Notes under the pieces: generated by a model
The model's database searches: none
What the model saw: only the letters and a program-made list of their open reading frames with translations
Told to the model about the DNA's origin: nothing
Part shown: piece by piece, positions 17,704 to 26,640 of the stretch
How the letters are laid out: the number at the start of each line of letters is the position of its first letter
Numbering within the stretch: the stretch's first letter is position 1
Position numbers and translations under genes: made by a program
Source of the DNA: DATEDA01 sp963827595
GTDB taxonomy: Bacteria; Pseudomonadota; Gammaproteobacteria; Burkholderiales; SG8-39
DNA length: 64,000 bases
NCBI GenBank assembly: GCA_963827595.1
Contig: CAWHBT010000007.1
Coordinates: 62,001-126,000, forward strand
Direction: 5' to 3'

Positions 17704-18519
17704 ATGCGTCGGGCTCTCGTCGTTTTGTTCGTCGGCGTGGTGTCCGCAGCGCACACCGCTCTGGCGAGCGCCCAGGATTCGGTGTTTCTCGAGGAGCTCA
17801 CCTGGACCGAGGTCCGTGACGGCATTCGTGCCGGCAAGACGACGGCCATCATTCCGACCGGGGGCACCGAGCAGAACGGTCCCCACATGGTCCTCGGCAA
17901 GCACAACATCCGCGTGCGCTTCGCCGCCGGCGAGATCGCCGCACGGCTCGGGGATGCGTTCGTGGCGCCGGTGATGGCCTACGTCCCCGAGGGCGCGATC
18001 GCCCCCCCGACCGGTCACATGTGGGCCCCCGGCACGATTACCCTGCCGCCCGAGCACTTCGCCAAGGTCGTCGAGTTCGCCGCCCGCAGCCTTGCGGCGC
18101 ACGGCATTCGGGACATTGTCCTGATCGGTGATAGCGGTCCGAATCAAGCGCCATTGAAGGCCGTAGCGGACATGCTCAACAAGGAGTGGGCCAAGACGCC
18201 GGTGCGGGTGCATCATGCGTCCGCCTACTATGAATCGCAGGTGCAAGGCGACTTCCTGACGTGGCTGAAGGCGCAGGGCGTGACGGCGGAAGAGATCGGA
18301 ACGCACGCGGGTTTGAGCGACACTTCGCTGCTGCTCGCCGTCCATCCCCAGGGGGTGAGGCCGGACAAGCTGGCGCCGGGACGCCCTGGCGACGGCAGCG
18401 GCGTTGCGGGCGACCCGACGAAGGCGAGCACTGCGTACGGAAAGAAGGGTCTTGAGATCGCGATCGACTCCGCCGTCCGCCAGATCCGCGAGCTTCGGTC
18501 GGCGAGCCGCAAGCGATAG
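17704..18519 (+). CDS. Exported creatininase-family protein, altered metal site
   Basis: The 271-residue protein has a signal peptide (1-24, cleaved near ASAQD) and a creatininase fold. The family segment GGTEQNGPHMVLGKHN begins near residue 53. Compared with creatininase, Glu56 is kept, but the metal His of EQH is Asn58, the Asp eleven residues after Glu is His67, and the NGHGGN motif reads GDSGPN with Ser144. TGHMWAPGTITLP and HAGLSDTSLL fit an exported subfamily. The classical metal centre is therefore changed, and amidohydrolase activity on creatinine should not be assumed. A strong ribosome site, AAGGAGG, supports the ATG at 17704. Confidence 0.8.
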   Translation: MRRALVVLFVGVVSAAHTALASAQDSVFLEELTWTEVRDGIRAGKTTAIIPTGGTEQNGPHMVLGKHNIRVRFAAGEIAARLGDAFVAPVMAYVPEGAIAPPTGHMWAPGTITLPPEHFAKVVEFAARSLAAHGIRDIVLIGDSGPNQAPLKAVADMLNKEWAKTPVRVHHASAYYESQVQGDFLTWLKAQGVTAEEIGTHAGLSDTSLLLAVHPQGVRPDKLAPGRPGDGSGVAGDPTKASTAYGKKGLEIAIDSAVRQIRELRSASRKR

Positions 18520-18632
18520 TGACAAGCGAGGAACCGTCGGCTTTCCGTCGCGCATCGACCTGCGTTCAGCGCGATTCCTTGCGTCTTGCTGACACGGCAG
18601 TTCAGGACAATCGACCGAAAGGGTAGTCGGTG

Positions 18633-19028
18633 ATGGCCAGCGGCGGATGCTATTGCGGGTTTCTGCGCTACGAAGCGGCGGGGACGCCGCGCCACGAAAC
18701 GAACTGTCACTGCTCGATCTGCCGCCGCACGACCGGCGCGCCGTTCGTGGCCTGGTTCACCGTCCCCCGTCCGGCGTTTCGGTGGGTCGCCGGAGAACCC
18801 GCGCGGTTCCGTTCTTCCCCGCAGGGCACGCGCGGCTTCTGTCCCCGCTGCGGGACGCAGATCACGTTCGAAGCCGACGATGCGCCGACCGAGATCGATC
18901 TCACGACGTGCAGTCTCGACGACCCGGAGCTCATCCCGCCCCGCGATCACACCTGGACCGGAGCCAAGCTGTCCTGGGTGACCCTCGCCGACCGGCTGCC
19001 CGAGTATCCGGAGCGTCGACCGAGCTAG
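18633..19028 (+). CDS. GFA family protein (glutathione-dependent formaldehyde-activating-like)
   Basis: The 131-residue protein is a single Mss4-like/GFA domain. Zinc-binding cysteines appear in the expected order: GGCYCGFLRYEA near the N-terminus, NCHCSICRRTTGAPF, and GFCPRCGTQITFE. The GFA fold was named from formaldehyde-glutathione condensation, but most members have no proven reaction. The ATG at 18633 is used; a GTG immediately before it would add one residue. The gene converges on the monooxygenase gene with a 12-bp gap. Confidence 0.9.
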   Translation: MASGGCYCGFLRYEAAGTPRHETNCHCSICRRTTGAPFVAWFTVPRPAFRWVAGEPARFRSSPQGTRGFCPRCGTQITFEADDAPTEIDLTTCSLDDPELIPPRDHTWTGAKLSWVTLADRLPEYPERRPS

Positions 19029-19040
19029 CGACTTCCGCGC

Positions 19041-20255
19041 TCACTGCATTTCGTTGGCGCGCCGCAACCCCGAGATCATGGAGGTGTCGAGCAGGTGCTC
19101 GCGCGCGCGCGCAGGATCGCCGGCGATGGCGACGAGCTCCAGCATCCGCGCGCGCTGCACCGCGGGGTCGCGCTCCTCGAGCTGACGCTTGTTCCGGATC
19201 GACATGGCCTGGACCTGCTCGATGGTCGCCGCGCGCCGCTGGCGCACGTACCGGTCGAGCAACGCTTCGTCGGCCTCGCCGCGCCACACCCGGCCGAGCT
19301 TCTCGGCGAGGTTGACGGCATCGTGGATGCCGCTGTTCAGGCCGAAGCCTCCGAGCGGGTTGTTCAGATGCGCCGCGTCGCCTGCGAGCACGACGCGCCC
19401 CACGCGCCAGTTGCTCGCCACGCGCTGGTGCACCCGATAGATGCTCTTGTAGCGGATCTCGTAGCGCTCCCGGCGCGCGACCAGTCCCTGCATCCTGCGC
19501 TCGACCGCTTCCGCGTCGAGCAGGTCGTCGTCGGGCAGCTCGGCATCGTCGGGGAACACGCTCCGCCAGAGCCCCGGCGGCCCGACGTCGGGCACCTTGA
19601 AAACGGCGGCCCATTCGATCGGATCGGCCACGTACGCGTTCATCGCGAAGCCGTGCTGCGCGAAGTCGTAGGGCGTGCTGACGACCAGGAACTGCTCCGG
19701 CCAGGTAAACCCCTCGAACTCGACGCCGAGCAGCTTGCGGACGACGCTGCGCCCGCCGTCCGCGCCGATCAGCCACGCGGCCTCGAGCCGGCCCGGGATG
19801 CCGTCGGATTCGAGGTGCACCAGCACGCGCTCGCCGCGCTGCTCGAAGCCGGTGACGCGGTGGTTGAAGTGGACGTGCGCGCCGGTCTCCCGGCGCAGGA
19901 TGTCGAGCTGGATCGGCGTGAGGCGATGCTGCTCGAGGTGCAGCCGATAGGGATAGGGCGTCAGGTCAGCGAGCAGCCCGAGGTCGAACTGCGCGACGAG
20001 CTCGCCGCGCCGTTCACGGATCTGCCAGTGCCGGACCTGCAGCCCGGTCTCGTGCATGCGGGCCGTAATGCCGTACGGCGCCATCATTTCCTGCGTCGGC
20101 GGATGGAACGATCCCGCGCGCAGGTCGTGCGTGAGGCCGGGCTCGGCCTCGCAGACGATCACCGGGATGCCCTGCTTGCCGAGCGCGAGCGCGCACATCA
20201 GCCCGGTCGGGCCGGCGCCGGCGACGACGACGGGGAGGCTTTCGGGGGCAGCCAT
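19041..20255 (-). CDS. FAD-dependent aromatic-type monooxygenase
   Basis: The 404-residue protein belongs to group A flavoprotein monooxygenases (PHBH/UbiH fold). It opens with the FAD dinucleotide motif VVVAGAGPTGLMCALALG, has the DG motif LIGADGGRSVVRKLLG, and the GD motif VLAGDAAHLNNPLGGFGLN. The length is typical of hydroxylases acting on phenols or related rings. It lies alone and carries no thioredoxin-like extension. The substrate is unknown. Residues LARHxx specific to ubiquinone hydroxylases are not obvious, so ubiquinone synthesis is unlikely. It reads away from the unknown gene at 20383 with a 127-bp gap. Confidence 0.87.
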   Translation of the reverse strand: MAAPESLPVVVAGAGPTGLMCALALGKQGIPVIVCEAEPGLTHDLRAGSFHPPTQEMMAPYGITARMHETGLQVRHWQIRERRGELVAQFDLGLLADLTPYPYRLHLEQHRLTPIQLDILRRETGAHVHFNHRVTGFEQRGERVLVHLESDGIPGRLEAAWLIGADGGRSVVRKLLGVEFEGFTWPEQFLVVSTPYDFAQHGFAMNAYVADPIEWAAVFKVPDVGPPGLWRSVFPDDAELPDDDLLDAEAVERRMQGLVARRERYEIRYKSIYRVHQRVASNWRVGRVVLAGDAAHLNNPLGGFGLNSGIHDAVNLAEKLGRVWRGEADEALLDRYVRQRRAATIEQVQAMSIRNKRQLEERDPAVQRARMLELVAIAGDPARAREHLLDTSMISGLRRANEMQ

Positions 20256-20365
20256 GGGCCGAGCCTAGCGCCACCCCCAGGCGCCGCACAACCGGCGCTG
20301 TCGTCGGGGACCGACACCCGCCCCGAAGCCGCGACGCATTGCTGGCGTTGCGGCGGGAGAGCCTC

Positions 20366-20371
20366 TATGCT
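20366..20371 (+). promoter_or_regulatory. Candidate -10 box (TATGCT)
   Basis: TATGCT lies 11 bases before the ATG at 20383, with no ribosome-binding sequence between them. The arrangement repeats that seen before rlmL (TATGCT, 11 bases) and suggests a very short or absent leader. Confidence 0.35.
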
Positions 20372-20382
20372 GGATCGAAAAC

Positions 20383-20820
20383 ATGGGCCTGCTCGGAAAG
20401 CTTTTGGGGGCCAAGCCGCCGGCCCCGCCCTGCGCGATCCATCCCGCTGACCGCGATCTGGTGCGGTCCGAGGATGTCGAGTGGTGGAACCGTCTGTCGC
20501 TCGCCGACTGTCAGGCGCTGGAGCGCAAAGACAGCGCGCATCGCCTGGCGGTGTTCCGCAAGCTCACGGAGACCCACGGCCTCCCCAGCTCCGCTGCCGG
20601 GGAGCAGGTGCGGTTCGCCTTTCCCACCTACTACCGGACCCTGGAGCACCGGGGCGACGAGAAGTTCCTCGTCGGCGAGCCCGACGCCAAGCTTCCCTGC
20701 GTGCTCCAGAGCCGCGTCGAGCGAGCGCTGAAGAAGCGGCTGATCGACGATCGGGCCATCGCCCGCACCTCGTCGTTCAACGCGACCGTCCGGGAGCTCA
20801 TTCGCGCGGGCCGGATCTAG
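20383..20820 (+). CDS. Hypothetical protein
   Basis: The 145-residue product has no family I can name. It starts MGLLGKLLGAKPPAPPCAIHP, then becomes a mixed charged sequence with a WWNRLSLADCQALE segment and an FRKLTETHGL helix. There is no signal peptide or membrane helix. Two Cys (CAIHP and DCQ) and a third in LPCVLQSR are spread out and do not form a known metal site. It is likely a real gene: codon composition matches its neighbours and it fills the gap between convergent genes, ending 5 bp from the SDR stop. No function is proposed. Confidence 0.6.
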   Translation: MGLLGKLLGAKPPAPPCAIHPADRDLVRSEDVEWWNRLSLADCQALERKDSAHRLAVFRKLTETHGLPSSAAGEQVRFAFPTYYRTLEHRGDEKFLVGEPDAKLPCVLQSRVERALKKRLIDDRAIARTSSFNATVRELIRAGRI

Positions 20821-20825
20821 CGCGT

Positions 20826-21590
20826 CTATCCCGGGTACGCGCCGCCGTTGACGTGCAGGGTCTGGCCCGTGATGTAGCGGGCCGACGGCCCGGCGAGAAA
20901 GCGCACCGCCAGGGCGACCTCCTCCGGCGTTCCCCGGCGCCCGAGCGCGTTGCCGCGTTGCCCTTCGTGCGCCGAGCGCGGACCGCTCGACGCGCCGCGC
21001 ACGGTATCGATGAGGCCCGGCACCACGCAGTTGACCGTGATGCCGTCGCCGGCGAGGTCGTGCGCGAGCGCCCGCGTCAGGCCGACGAGCCCGGCCTTGG
21101 CCGCGACGACGTGCGGGCGACCGGTCGCTCCGGTGTGGCCGGAGAGGCCGCCGATGTTGACGATCGCGCCAGCACCGCCCGCCCGCAGACTCGGCAAGCA
21201 AGCCTTCACGCAGACGAACGCGCCGTCGAGGATCACGCCGGTGATCTCGCGCCAGCGCGCGAGGTCGATCTCGTCGAGCGCGGTCACGTCGCGCACCGCG
21301 GCGTTGTTGACGAGGACGTCGAGACGGCCGAAGCGCGCGACGGCCGCGTGGACCATGCGGGCGACGGCGGCGGGATCGGTCACGTCGGCGAGCACCGCGA
21401 GCGCGTGACCGCCGCCGCGCCCGATCTCGTCGGCGACGGCGTCGATCTCGTTCTGCGACCGGCGCGCGTTCAGGATCACCGCCGCGCCGGCGTCCGCGAA
21501 CGCCAGTGCGATCGCGCGACCGATGTTGCGGCCGGCGCCGGTCACCAGGGCGACCCGGCCGGCGAGCTCGGGCGCGATCGGGCTAGCCAC
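20826..21590 (-). CDS. SDR family protein lacking catalytic Ser/Tyr
   Basis: The 254-residue protein is a short-chain dehydrogenase/reductase by fold. The cofactor motif VTGAGRNIGRAIA, the NNAA motif (residues 95-98) and the C-terminal ITGQTLHVNGG are present. The active site is altered: aligned with FabG-like SDRs, Ser becomes Gly148 and the Tyr of YxxxK becomes Val161, while Lys165 is kept (HVVAAK). It may bind NAD(P) but use a different mechanism or be non-catalytic. The GTG at 21590 overlaps the PrpD-like stop by eight bases, so it is coupled to the catabolic operon and probably acts in the same pathway. Confidence 0.85.
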   Translation of the reverse strand: MASPIAPELAGRVALVTGAGRNIGRAIALAFADAGAAVILNARRSQNEIDAVADEIGRGGGHALAVLADVTDPAAVARMVHAAVARFGRLDVLVNNAAVRDVTALDEIDLARWREITGVILDGAFVCVKACLPSLRAGGAGAIVNIGGLSGHTGATGRPHVVAAKAGLVGLTRALAHDLAGDGITVNCVVPGLIDTVRGASSGPRSAHEGQRGNALGRRGTPEEVALAVRFLAGPSARYITGQTLHVNGGAYPG

Positions 21591-22947
21591 GGTAAGGACC
21601 CAGGTCGATCGTCCCGTCGAACGCGTTGCCAGCAAAGGCCAGGAACCGCTCGACACGCTCGGCGGGCCAGCCGCCATGGGCGCAGTTCAACCGGAACTTG
21701 TCCTCGATGTCGGCCCGCGAAAGCGGCTCGTGCGCGCCGCCGCGCAGGTGCGGCTGGCGCTCCTCGACGACGGCGCCGTCCTTGAGGCGGACCCGCACGT
21801 GGCCGGTGTACTCGTTCGGATAGGGGTTCCCGGGATCGACGACGTAGCTCACTTTGGCCGCGACCGAGCGCAGCCGCTCGTCGCGCACGCGCTCCTCGGT
21901 GAAGGCGTCGAGACCGGCGTGGCCGAGCACGAAGCCGGCGGCGATGCAGTAGGGCTGGCTGAACTTCGCCGCATAAGCGTTCGGCGGACGCTGCTTGGCG
22001 GCCAGCGGCTCCCACAAGCGGTGCACGGTGCCTTCTGCCGCTTCGCAGACGATTTCGACCACGTCTTCGGGCTTGATCCCGCGCGCCGCGAGCCGTTTCG
22101 CGCAGTCGATGTAAGGGTGCGTCATCGTGCCGCAGGCGTACTGCTTGAAGGCCACCGTCGACGCGAGCCAGCGGCCGCCGAAGCCGTCGAGGAGCTTCCC
22201 CCAATCGCCGTCCGACGTGCGCGCGAAGCCGTAGTAGAGCCCGTGTGTACCCTCGAACACCGTCCGCGGCCCGACGAAGCCCGACCGCGCGAGCTCCACG
22301 GCGCGGATGCCCGACTGCGCCGCCCAACCCGGATGGAGCCGCTTGGTCCACGCGCCTTCGGCGAGGTACTCGATGATGCCGCTCGCCATCGAACCGGCGA
22401 TGCCGAGCGCATTGACGAACGCCGTGGGCGTCGCGCGGGCCGCGGCGGCGACGCCGGCGGCGGCCGCCATCGCTCCCAGCACGGCCGTCGGGTGGAAGCC
22501 CGCCTTGTGGATGAGCTTCGGGGCGACGAGGCTCGCCCGGCACATCACCTCCACCCCCACCGCGATGCCGAACAGCGCGTCCGGGCCGGCGATGCGATGG
22601 CGCTCGGCGGCGGCGAGCACCGCCGGCACGACCACCGCCCCGGCGTGGACCGGCCCGCCTTCGAACGTGTCGTCGAAGTCCTCCCCGTGCGCGGCGGTGC
22701 CGTTGACGAACGCCGCGCCGGCGGCGTCGAGCGTGCGCGCGTGGCCGATCGCGGTCGATCCGCCGTTCGCCTCCCAGCCGTCCAGCGCGGCGCGCACGTA
22801 GTCGCTGCGGCGCGCCGCGACGCAGAGACCCGCGACGTCGATCAGCAACGCCTCGACCGTCGCGCGGACGGCGGGCGGCAGCGGCGCCCGGCGCGCCGTC
22901 TCTACGGCGCGGGCCAGGCGTTCGGCAACAGCGGGACCGTCGCTCAT
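21583..22947 (-). CDS. MmgE/PrpD family protein
   Basis: The 454-residue protein matches MmgE/PrpD, the family of 2-methylcitrate dehydratase and cis-aconitate decarboxylase. Diagnostic segments are NGTAAHGEDFDDTFEGGPVHAGAVVVPAVLAAAE at about 85-120, MASGIIEYLAEGAWTKRLHPGWAA, and KQYACGTMTHPYIDCA. Together with the tripartite transporter genes upstream, it likely transforms a di- or tricarboxylic acid taken up by them. Prp operon partners (prpB, prpC) are absent, so methylcitrate cycle function is unlikely. The ATG at 22947 overlaps the tctA stop by four bases. Confidence 0.9.
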   Translation of the reverse strand: MSDGPAVAERLARAVETARRAPLPPAVRATVEALLIDVAGLCVAARRSDYVRAALDGWEANGGSTAIGHARTLDAAGAAFVNGTAAHGEDFDDTFEGGPVHAGAVVVPAVLAAAERHRIAGPDALFGIAVGVEVMCRASLVAPKLIHKAGFHPTAVLGAMAAAAGVAAAARATPTAFVNALGIAGSMASGIIEYLAEGAWTKRLHPGWAAQSGIRAVELARSGFVGPRTVFEGTHGLYYGFARTSDGDWGKLLDGFGGRWLASTVAFKQYACGTMTHPYIDCAKRLAARGIKPEDVVEIVCEAAEGTVHRLWEPLAAKQRPPNAYAAKFSQPYCIAAGFVLGHAGLDAFTEERVRDERLRSVAAKVSYVVDPGNPYPNEYTGHVRVRLKDGAVVEERQPHLRGGAHEPLSRADIEDKFRLNCAHGGWPAERVERFLAFAGNAFDGTIDLGPYRG

Positions 22948-24438
22948 GGCGAGACCGCCTTTTCCTTGCGCGCGCCCCCGACCTCCCGGCGCAGCGAGAA
23001 AACCGCGATCGCCGCGGCGGCGACGAGGAGCCCGAGCGAGATCGGGTCCTGCACGAAGATCGAATGATCGCCGCTCGACAGCACCAGCGCCCGGCGATAG
23101 TTCGACTCGACCATGAAGCCGAGCACGACGCCGAGCACCAGCGGCAGCTGCGGGATGCCGAAGAAGCGTAGCGCGTAGCCGAGCACGCCGGCGCCGAGCA
23201 CCAGACCGACGTCGAAGAGGCTCGCTTCCATCGCGTAGATCCCCGACACGACGAGCGCGAGAATGAACGCCATCAGGTACGGCTTCGGCCGGTTCACGAG
23301 CCACAGGCAGGGCGTGAGGATGACGAGGCCGAGCGCGAGCATCGCGAAGTTTGCGACCAGGAGCCCCGCGTAGAGCCCGTACACGACCTCGGGATTCTTC
23401 TCGAAGAGCATCGGGCCCGGCGCAAGCCCGTGCAACAGGAACCCGCCGAGGAGGATCGCCGCCGAGTTGGAGCCGGGGATGCCGAGCCCGAGGAGTGGCA
23501 CGAGCGCGGTGCCGGTGACGACGTTGTTCGCGCATTCCGGCGCGGCGACGCCTTCCACCGAGCCCTTGCCGAATTCCTCCGGGTGCTTCGACCAGCGCCG
23601 CGCCTCGTTGTAGGAGAGGAACGCCGCGATGGTGCCCCCGGCGCCCGGCGTCACGCCCTCGAACGTGCCGATGGCGGCGCCGATCGCCTGCGGGCGGAAG
23701 AGGCGCTTCCACAGTCGCCCAATCCGGCAGCCTGAGGCGCGCCGAGCGCGCGTCGGCCTTCGCCCAGGCCGGCTCGATAACTTGCACCATCAGCTCGGTG
23801 ACGGCGAACAACCCCACCATGATGACGATCGGACGGATCCCACCGAGCAGGTCGGGCGAGCCGAAGGTGAACCGCGCGACGCCCGACACCGGATCGGTAC
23901 CGATCGTCGCGATCATGAACCCGAGGATGCCCGCGAGCAGCCCCTTGAGCAGCGATCTACCGGACAGGCCCGCGATGACGCTCAGGCCCAGCACCCCGAG
24001 GGCGAAGTAGGCCGGCGGCGTGAACGCGAGCGCGAAGCGCGCGAGCGGCCCCGTCGCCACGACCAGCACCGCGAGGCCGAACAGGCCGCCGACGAGCCCC
24101 GACACGAGCGAGATGCCGAGCGCCTCGCCGCCGCGGCCCTGGCGGTGCATCTCGAAGCCGTCGAGCACCGTCGCCGCCGCCGCGTTGGTGCCGGGCGTGC
24201 GGATCAGGATCGCGGGAATCGAGCCGCCGTACTCGGCGCCGACGTAGACCGCCGCGAGCATCACGATCGCGCTGACCGGATCCATGCCGTAGGTGAACGG
24301 CAGCAGCAGCGCCATCGCGATCGACGGCGAGATCCCGGGCAATGCGCCGCCCACGATGCCCCAGGCGACGCCGAGGAACGCCGCCGGAATGGCCCAGCTC
24401 GACGCGAGCGCCTTCCAGGCGAGGGCGAGCTCGGGCAT
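22944..24438 (-). pseudogene. tctA: TctA, large membrane subunit of a tripartite tricarboxylate transporter, frameshifted
   Basis: The two halves of a normal TctA lie in different frames. From ATG at 24438 the product begins ALAWKALASSWAIPAAFLG and has the family signature PGISPSIAMALLLPFTYGMDP and YVGAEYGGSIPAILIRTPGT. Near 23706-23716, after RLRLPDW, the frame changes by +1 and the correct continuation is VTPGAGGTIAAFLSYNEARR and LGIPGSNSAAILLGG, down to the stop at 22944. Total length would be the usual 500 residues. One surplus base (or two missing) explains it. Both halves keep full conservation, so a sequencing error or very recent mutation is more likely than decay. TctA forms the channel fed by TctC. 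Confidence 0.85.
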
Positions 24439-24443
24439 GCGAT

Positions 24444-24896
24444 TCAGCCGAAGAGGCCAGCGGGCATCGCAACGCCGAGCACGCGCGCGAAAATGAGCCA
24501 GAGGATCGCCGCGGTGCCGACGGCGTAGAGCAGGACCTGCAGCCGCAGTGCCGCCCCGTAATACAGCGCTGCGGCAAGCAGCAGCAGCGCCAGCGCGAGC
24601 GGGTAGCCGAGCGCCGGCGCCAGGACGACGAACGCGGCGCCGAGCGCGGCGACGCCGAGCGCGCGTAGGTGCCGGTTGAGGCCAGGGTCGCCTGCACTCG
24701 CTGCCGGCGCTCCGGCAAGCAAGCTCCGCGCCCCGATCACGACCGATAGGATCGCGAGCACCACGGCGAGCAGCTTCGGCACCCCGTCGGCGCCGACGCC
24801 GTCGGCGAGCAGGCTCCGCGGCAGCGCGTCCGCTGCGGCGTAGTACCCGACGGCGAGCGCCAGACCGAGCGCGGCGCAGACGAGGTCGCGGCGCAC
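24444..24896 (-). CDS. tctB: TctB, small membrane subunit of a tripartite tricarboxylate transporter
   Basis: The 150-residue protein has four hydrophobic helices, matching TctB. It begins RRDLVCAALGLALAVGYYAAA, and the mid-region G-P-K motif typical of the family is seen as GADGVPKLLAVVLAIL. TctB joins TctA in the inner membrane; its own role is poorly known. The gene ends 5 bp before tctA and begins (GTG, 24896) 15 bp after tctC, so the three form one operon in the usual C-B-A order. Confidence 0.88.
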   Translation of the reverse strand: MRRDLVCAALGLALAVGYYAAADALPRSLLADGVGADGVPKLLAVVLAILSVVIGARSLLAGAPAASAGDPGLNRHLRALGVAALGAAFVVLAPALGYPLALALLLLAAALYYGAALRLQVLLYAVGTAAILWLIFARVLGVAMPAGLFG

Positions 24897-24911
24897 GGAT
24901 CTCCCGCGACG

Positions 24912-25874
24912 CTACTTGATGACGCCGAGCTCGCGCAGCGACCCGGCGACCTCGGTGGCGAAGCCCGCCGTGAAGCGGCCGGCTTCCTCGGCTCCCATCA
25001 GCGCCGGGATCAGGCTCTCCCGCCGGTACTCCTTCTGGTAGGCGGGATCGGCGAGCACCGCCTTGATGCCGTCGTGCCACGCCTTGAGCACGTTGGGCGG
25101 CAGGTTCCTGGGACCCGCGAGTCCGCGGAACTTGGTCACGACGACGTCGATCCCCTGCTCGCGCGCCGTCGCGACGTCGGGTAGCCCCGGCACCCGGGTC
25201 GCCGTCAGCACCGCGAGCAGGCGCACCTGGCCGGCGTCGAGCTGCGCGGCCATCTCCTGGATCTCGCCGATGCCGAGGTCGAGCGTGCCGTTCAGCACGC
25301 CGAGCATCTGGTCGCGCCCGCCTTCGTAGCTGACGATGATCGCTCGCGCCTGCGTGACGCGGCTCAGCCGCTCCATCGCGATGCGCTCGAGCGACGCCGG
25401 GTTGGCCGCGCCCCACTTCGCCTTGCCGGGGTTCTTCCGCGCGAAGTCGATCGCCTCGGCGAGGGTGCGATGCGGGGATTGCGCGCGGGTGTAGACGACT
25501 TCCGGATCGTAGAAGACGGTCACGACCGGCAGCAGGCTCTCGTAGCCGTACTGGGGCTTGCTGAGAAGCGTGGTCTGGATGTAGGTGGGCGTCGTCGCGT
25601 AGAGCACCGACCCGTCCCCCGGCGCCTGGGCGACCTTGGCGACCGCTCGGGCGCCGCTGCCGCCGGTGATGTTCTCGATCGCGAAGTTGACGCCCATCTT
25701 GGGTCCGAGGTGCTTCGCAAGCGAGCGCAGGAATACGTCGCTGCCGCCGCCCGGGCTGGAATGGGTGACGAGGGTGACCGTCTGGACGGGATAGCCGGAC
25801 TGCGCCCACGCGGCTGCCCCTCCGCACACCGACAGCACGAGGCCGAACGCCAATGCAGTCGCTGCGCCTCTCAC
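24912..25874 (-). CDS. tctC: TctC, periplasmic binding protein of a tripartite tricarboxylate transporter
   Basis: The 320-residue Bug-type binding protein has a signal peptide ending GGAAAWAQSG and the family markers VTLVTHSSPGGGSDVFLRSL, NITGGSGARAVAKVAQAPGDG and PVVTVFYDPEVV. It captures a carboxylate in the periplasm and hands it to TctAB. The family includes members for citrate, tartrate, protocatechuate and others, so the ligand is open. I chose the GTG at 25874: GGGGGA lies four or five bases upstream and it gives a normal signal peptide; a GTG at 25886 is the alternative. It is the first gene of the operon and diverges from nothing; the methyltransferase gene upstream reads the same way. 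Confidence 0.88.
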   Translation of the reverse strand: MRGAATALAFGLVLSVCGGAAAWAQSGYPVQTVTLVTHSSPGGGSDVFLRSLAKHLGPKMGVNFAIENITGGSGARAVAKVAQAPGDGSVLYATTPTYIQTTLLSKPQYGYESLLPVVTVFYDPEVVYTRAQSPHRTLAEAIDFARKNPGKAKWGAANPASLERIAMERLSRVTQARAIIVSYEGGRDQMLGVLNGTLDLGIGEIQEMAAQLDAGQVRLLAVLTATRVPGLPDVATAREQGIDVVVTKFRGLAGPRNLPPNVLKAWHDGIKAVLADPAYQKEYRRESLIPALMGAEEAGRFTAGFATEVAGSLRELGVIK

Positions 25875-25932
25875 AGGGTCCCCCACCCGATTGTCTGTTC
25901 GGGACAAACGGTAGCACACCCCACGGCGCGAC

Positions 25933-26541
25933 TCAGTACCAGCGGATGAGCGTGGGCAGCAGGGCGTACAGGTGCGCTGCCTCGAGCAATTCCAGCAATC
26001 CGAGACCCCAGACGAACCACAGCGCATCGAGGAGGTGGTTGCGGAAATGAACCGGCCGCACCGTGTAGTGCTCCGGCTCCACGAGGAGGCTGAACCGCGG
26101 GAAGAAGCGCGGCACGCGCCGGGCGTACTCCTCGAAGCGCGCGCCGTGGAGGGCGCGCAGTCGCTCCTCCTCGGCGCGGATCACCGCCGGATAGAACAGC
26201 ACGAACCAGAGTGCGAACACGACGCCAAAGGTGAAGGTCTCGGTCGCGAGGCCGACGCCGACCGCGCCGACGAAACTGAAGAAGTAGAGCGGGTTTCGCG
26301 AGATCGAGTACGGCCCCACGGTGATGAGCGTGCCCTCCTTGTAGCCGGCGATATAGAGCGAGCACCACAACCGGCCCATGGTCGCCGCGCCGACGAGCAC
26401 CGCGCCGACGAGGAACAGCACCGCGTCCATCAAGGTGCGGTCCCACTGGCTCTCGGACACCGCGAGGACCGCCGCGATGAGCAGCATGAACAGCTGCGAC
26501 ATCCGGATGCGGTTCGCGACGAAGAGCTCGGTGAGGACCAT
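25933..26541 (-). CDS. Isoprenylcysteine carboxyl methyltransferase-like membrane protein
   Basis: The 202-residue integral membrane protein has about five helices and the SAM-binding ending of ICMT/PEMT relatives: GPYSISRNPLYFFSF, then RAEEERLRALHGARFEEYARRVPRFFP, the family's conserved E-E-x-L and Y-x-x-V-x-R-F-x-P residues. In bacteria such proteins methylate lipids or small acceptors; the substrate is unknown. The C-terminal tail adds one helix (DALWFVWGLGLLELL). It lies 59 bp upstream of tctC on the same strand but is probably a separate function. Confidence 0.82.
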   Translation of the reverse strand: MVLTELFVANRIRMSQLFMLLIAAVLAVSESQWDRTLMDAVLFLVGAVLVGAATMGRLWCSLYIAGYKEGTLITVGPYSISRNPLYFFSFVGAVGVGLATETFTFGVVFALWFVLFYPAVIRAEEERLRALHGARFEEYARRVPRFFPRFSLLVEPEHYTVRPVHFRNHLLDALWFVWGLGLLELLEAAHLYALLPTLIRWY

Positions 26542-26640
26542 GGCGTTCGGCCACTCTAGCGAGCGGACCTGACGTCCGGCTGACGGGGCGCGACGTGATG
26601 GGCGAGAATCCCGCCATCCGCAACCTTCACGGTGCGAGCC

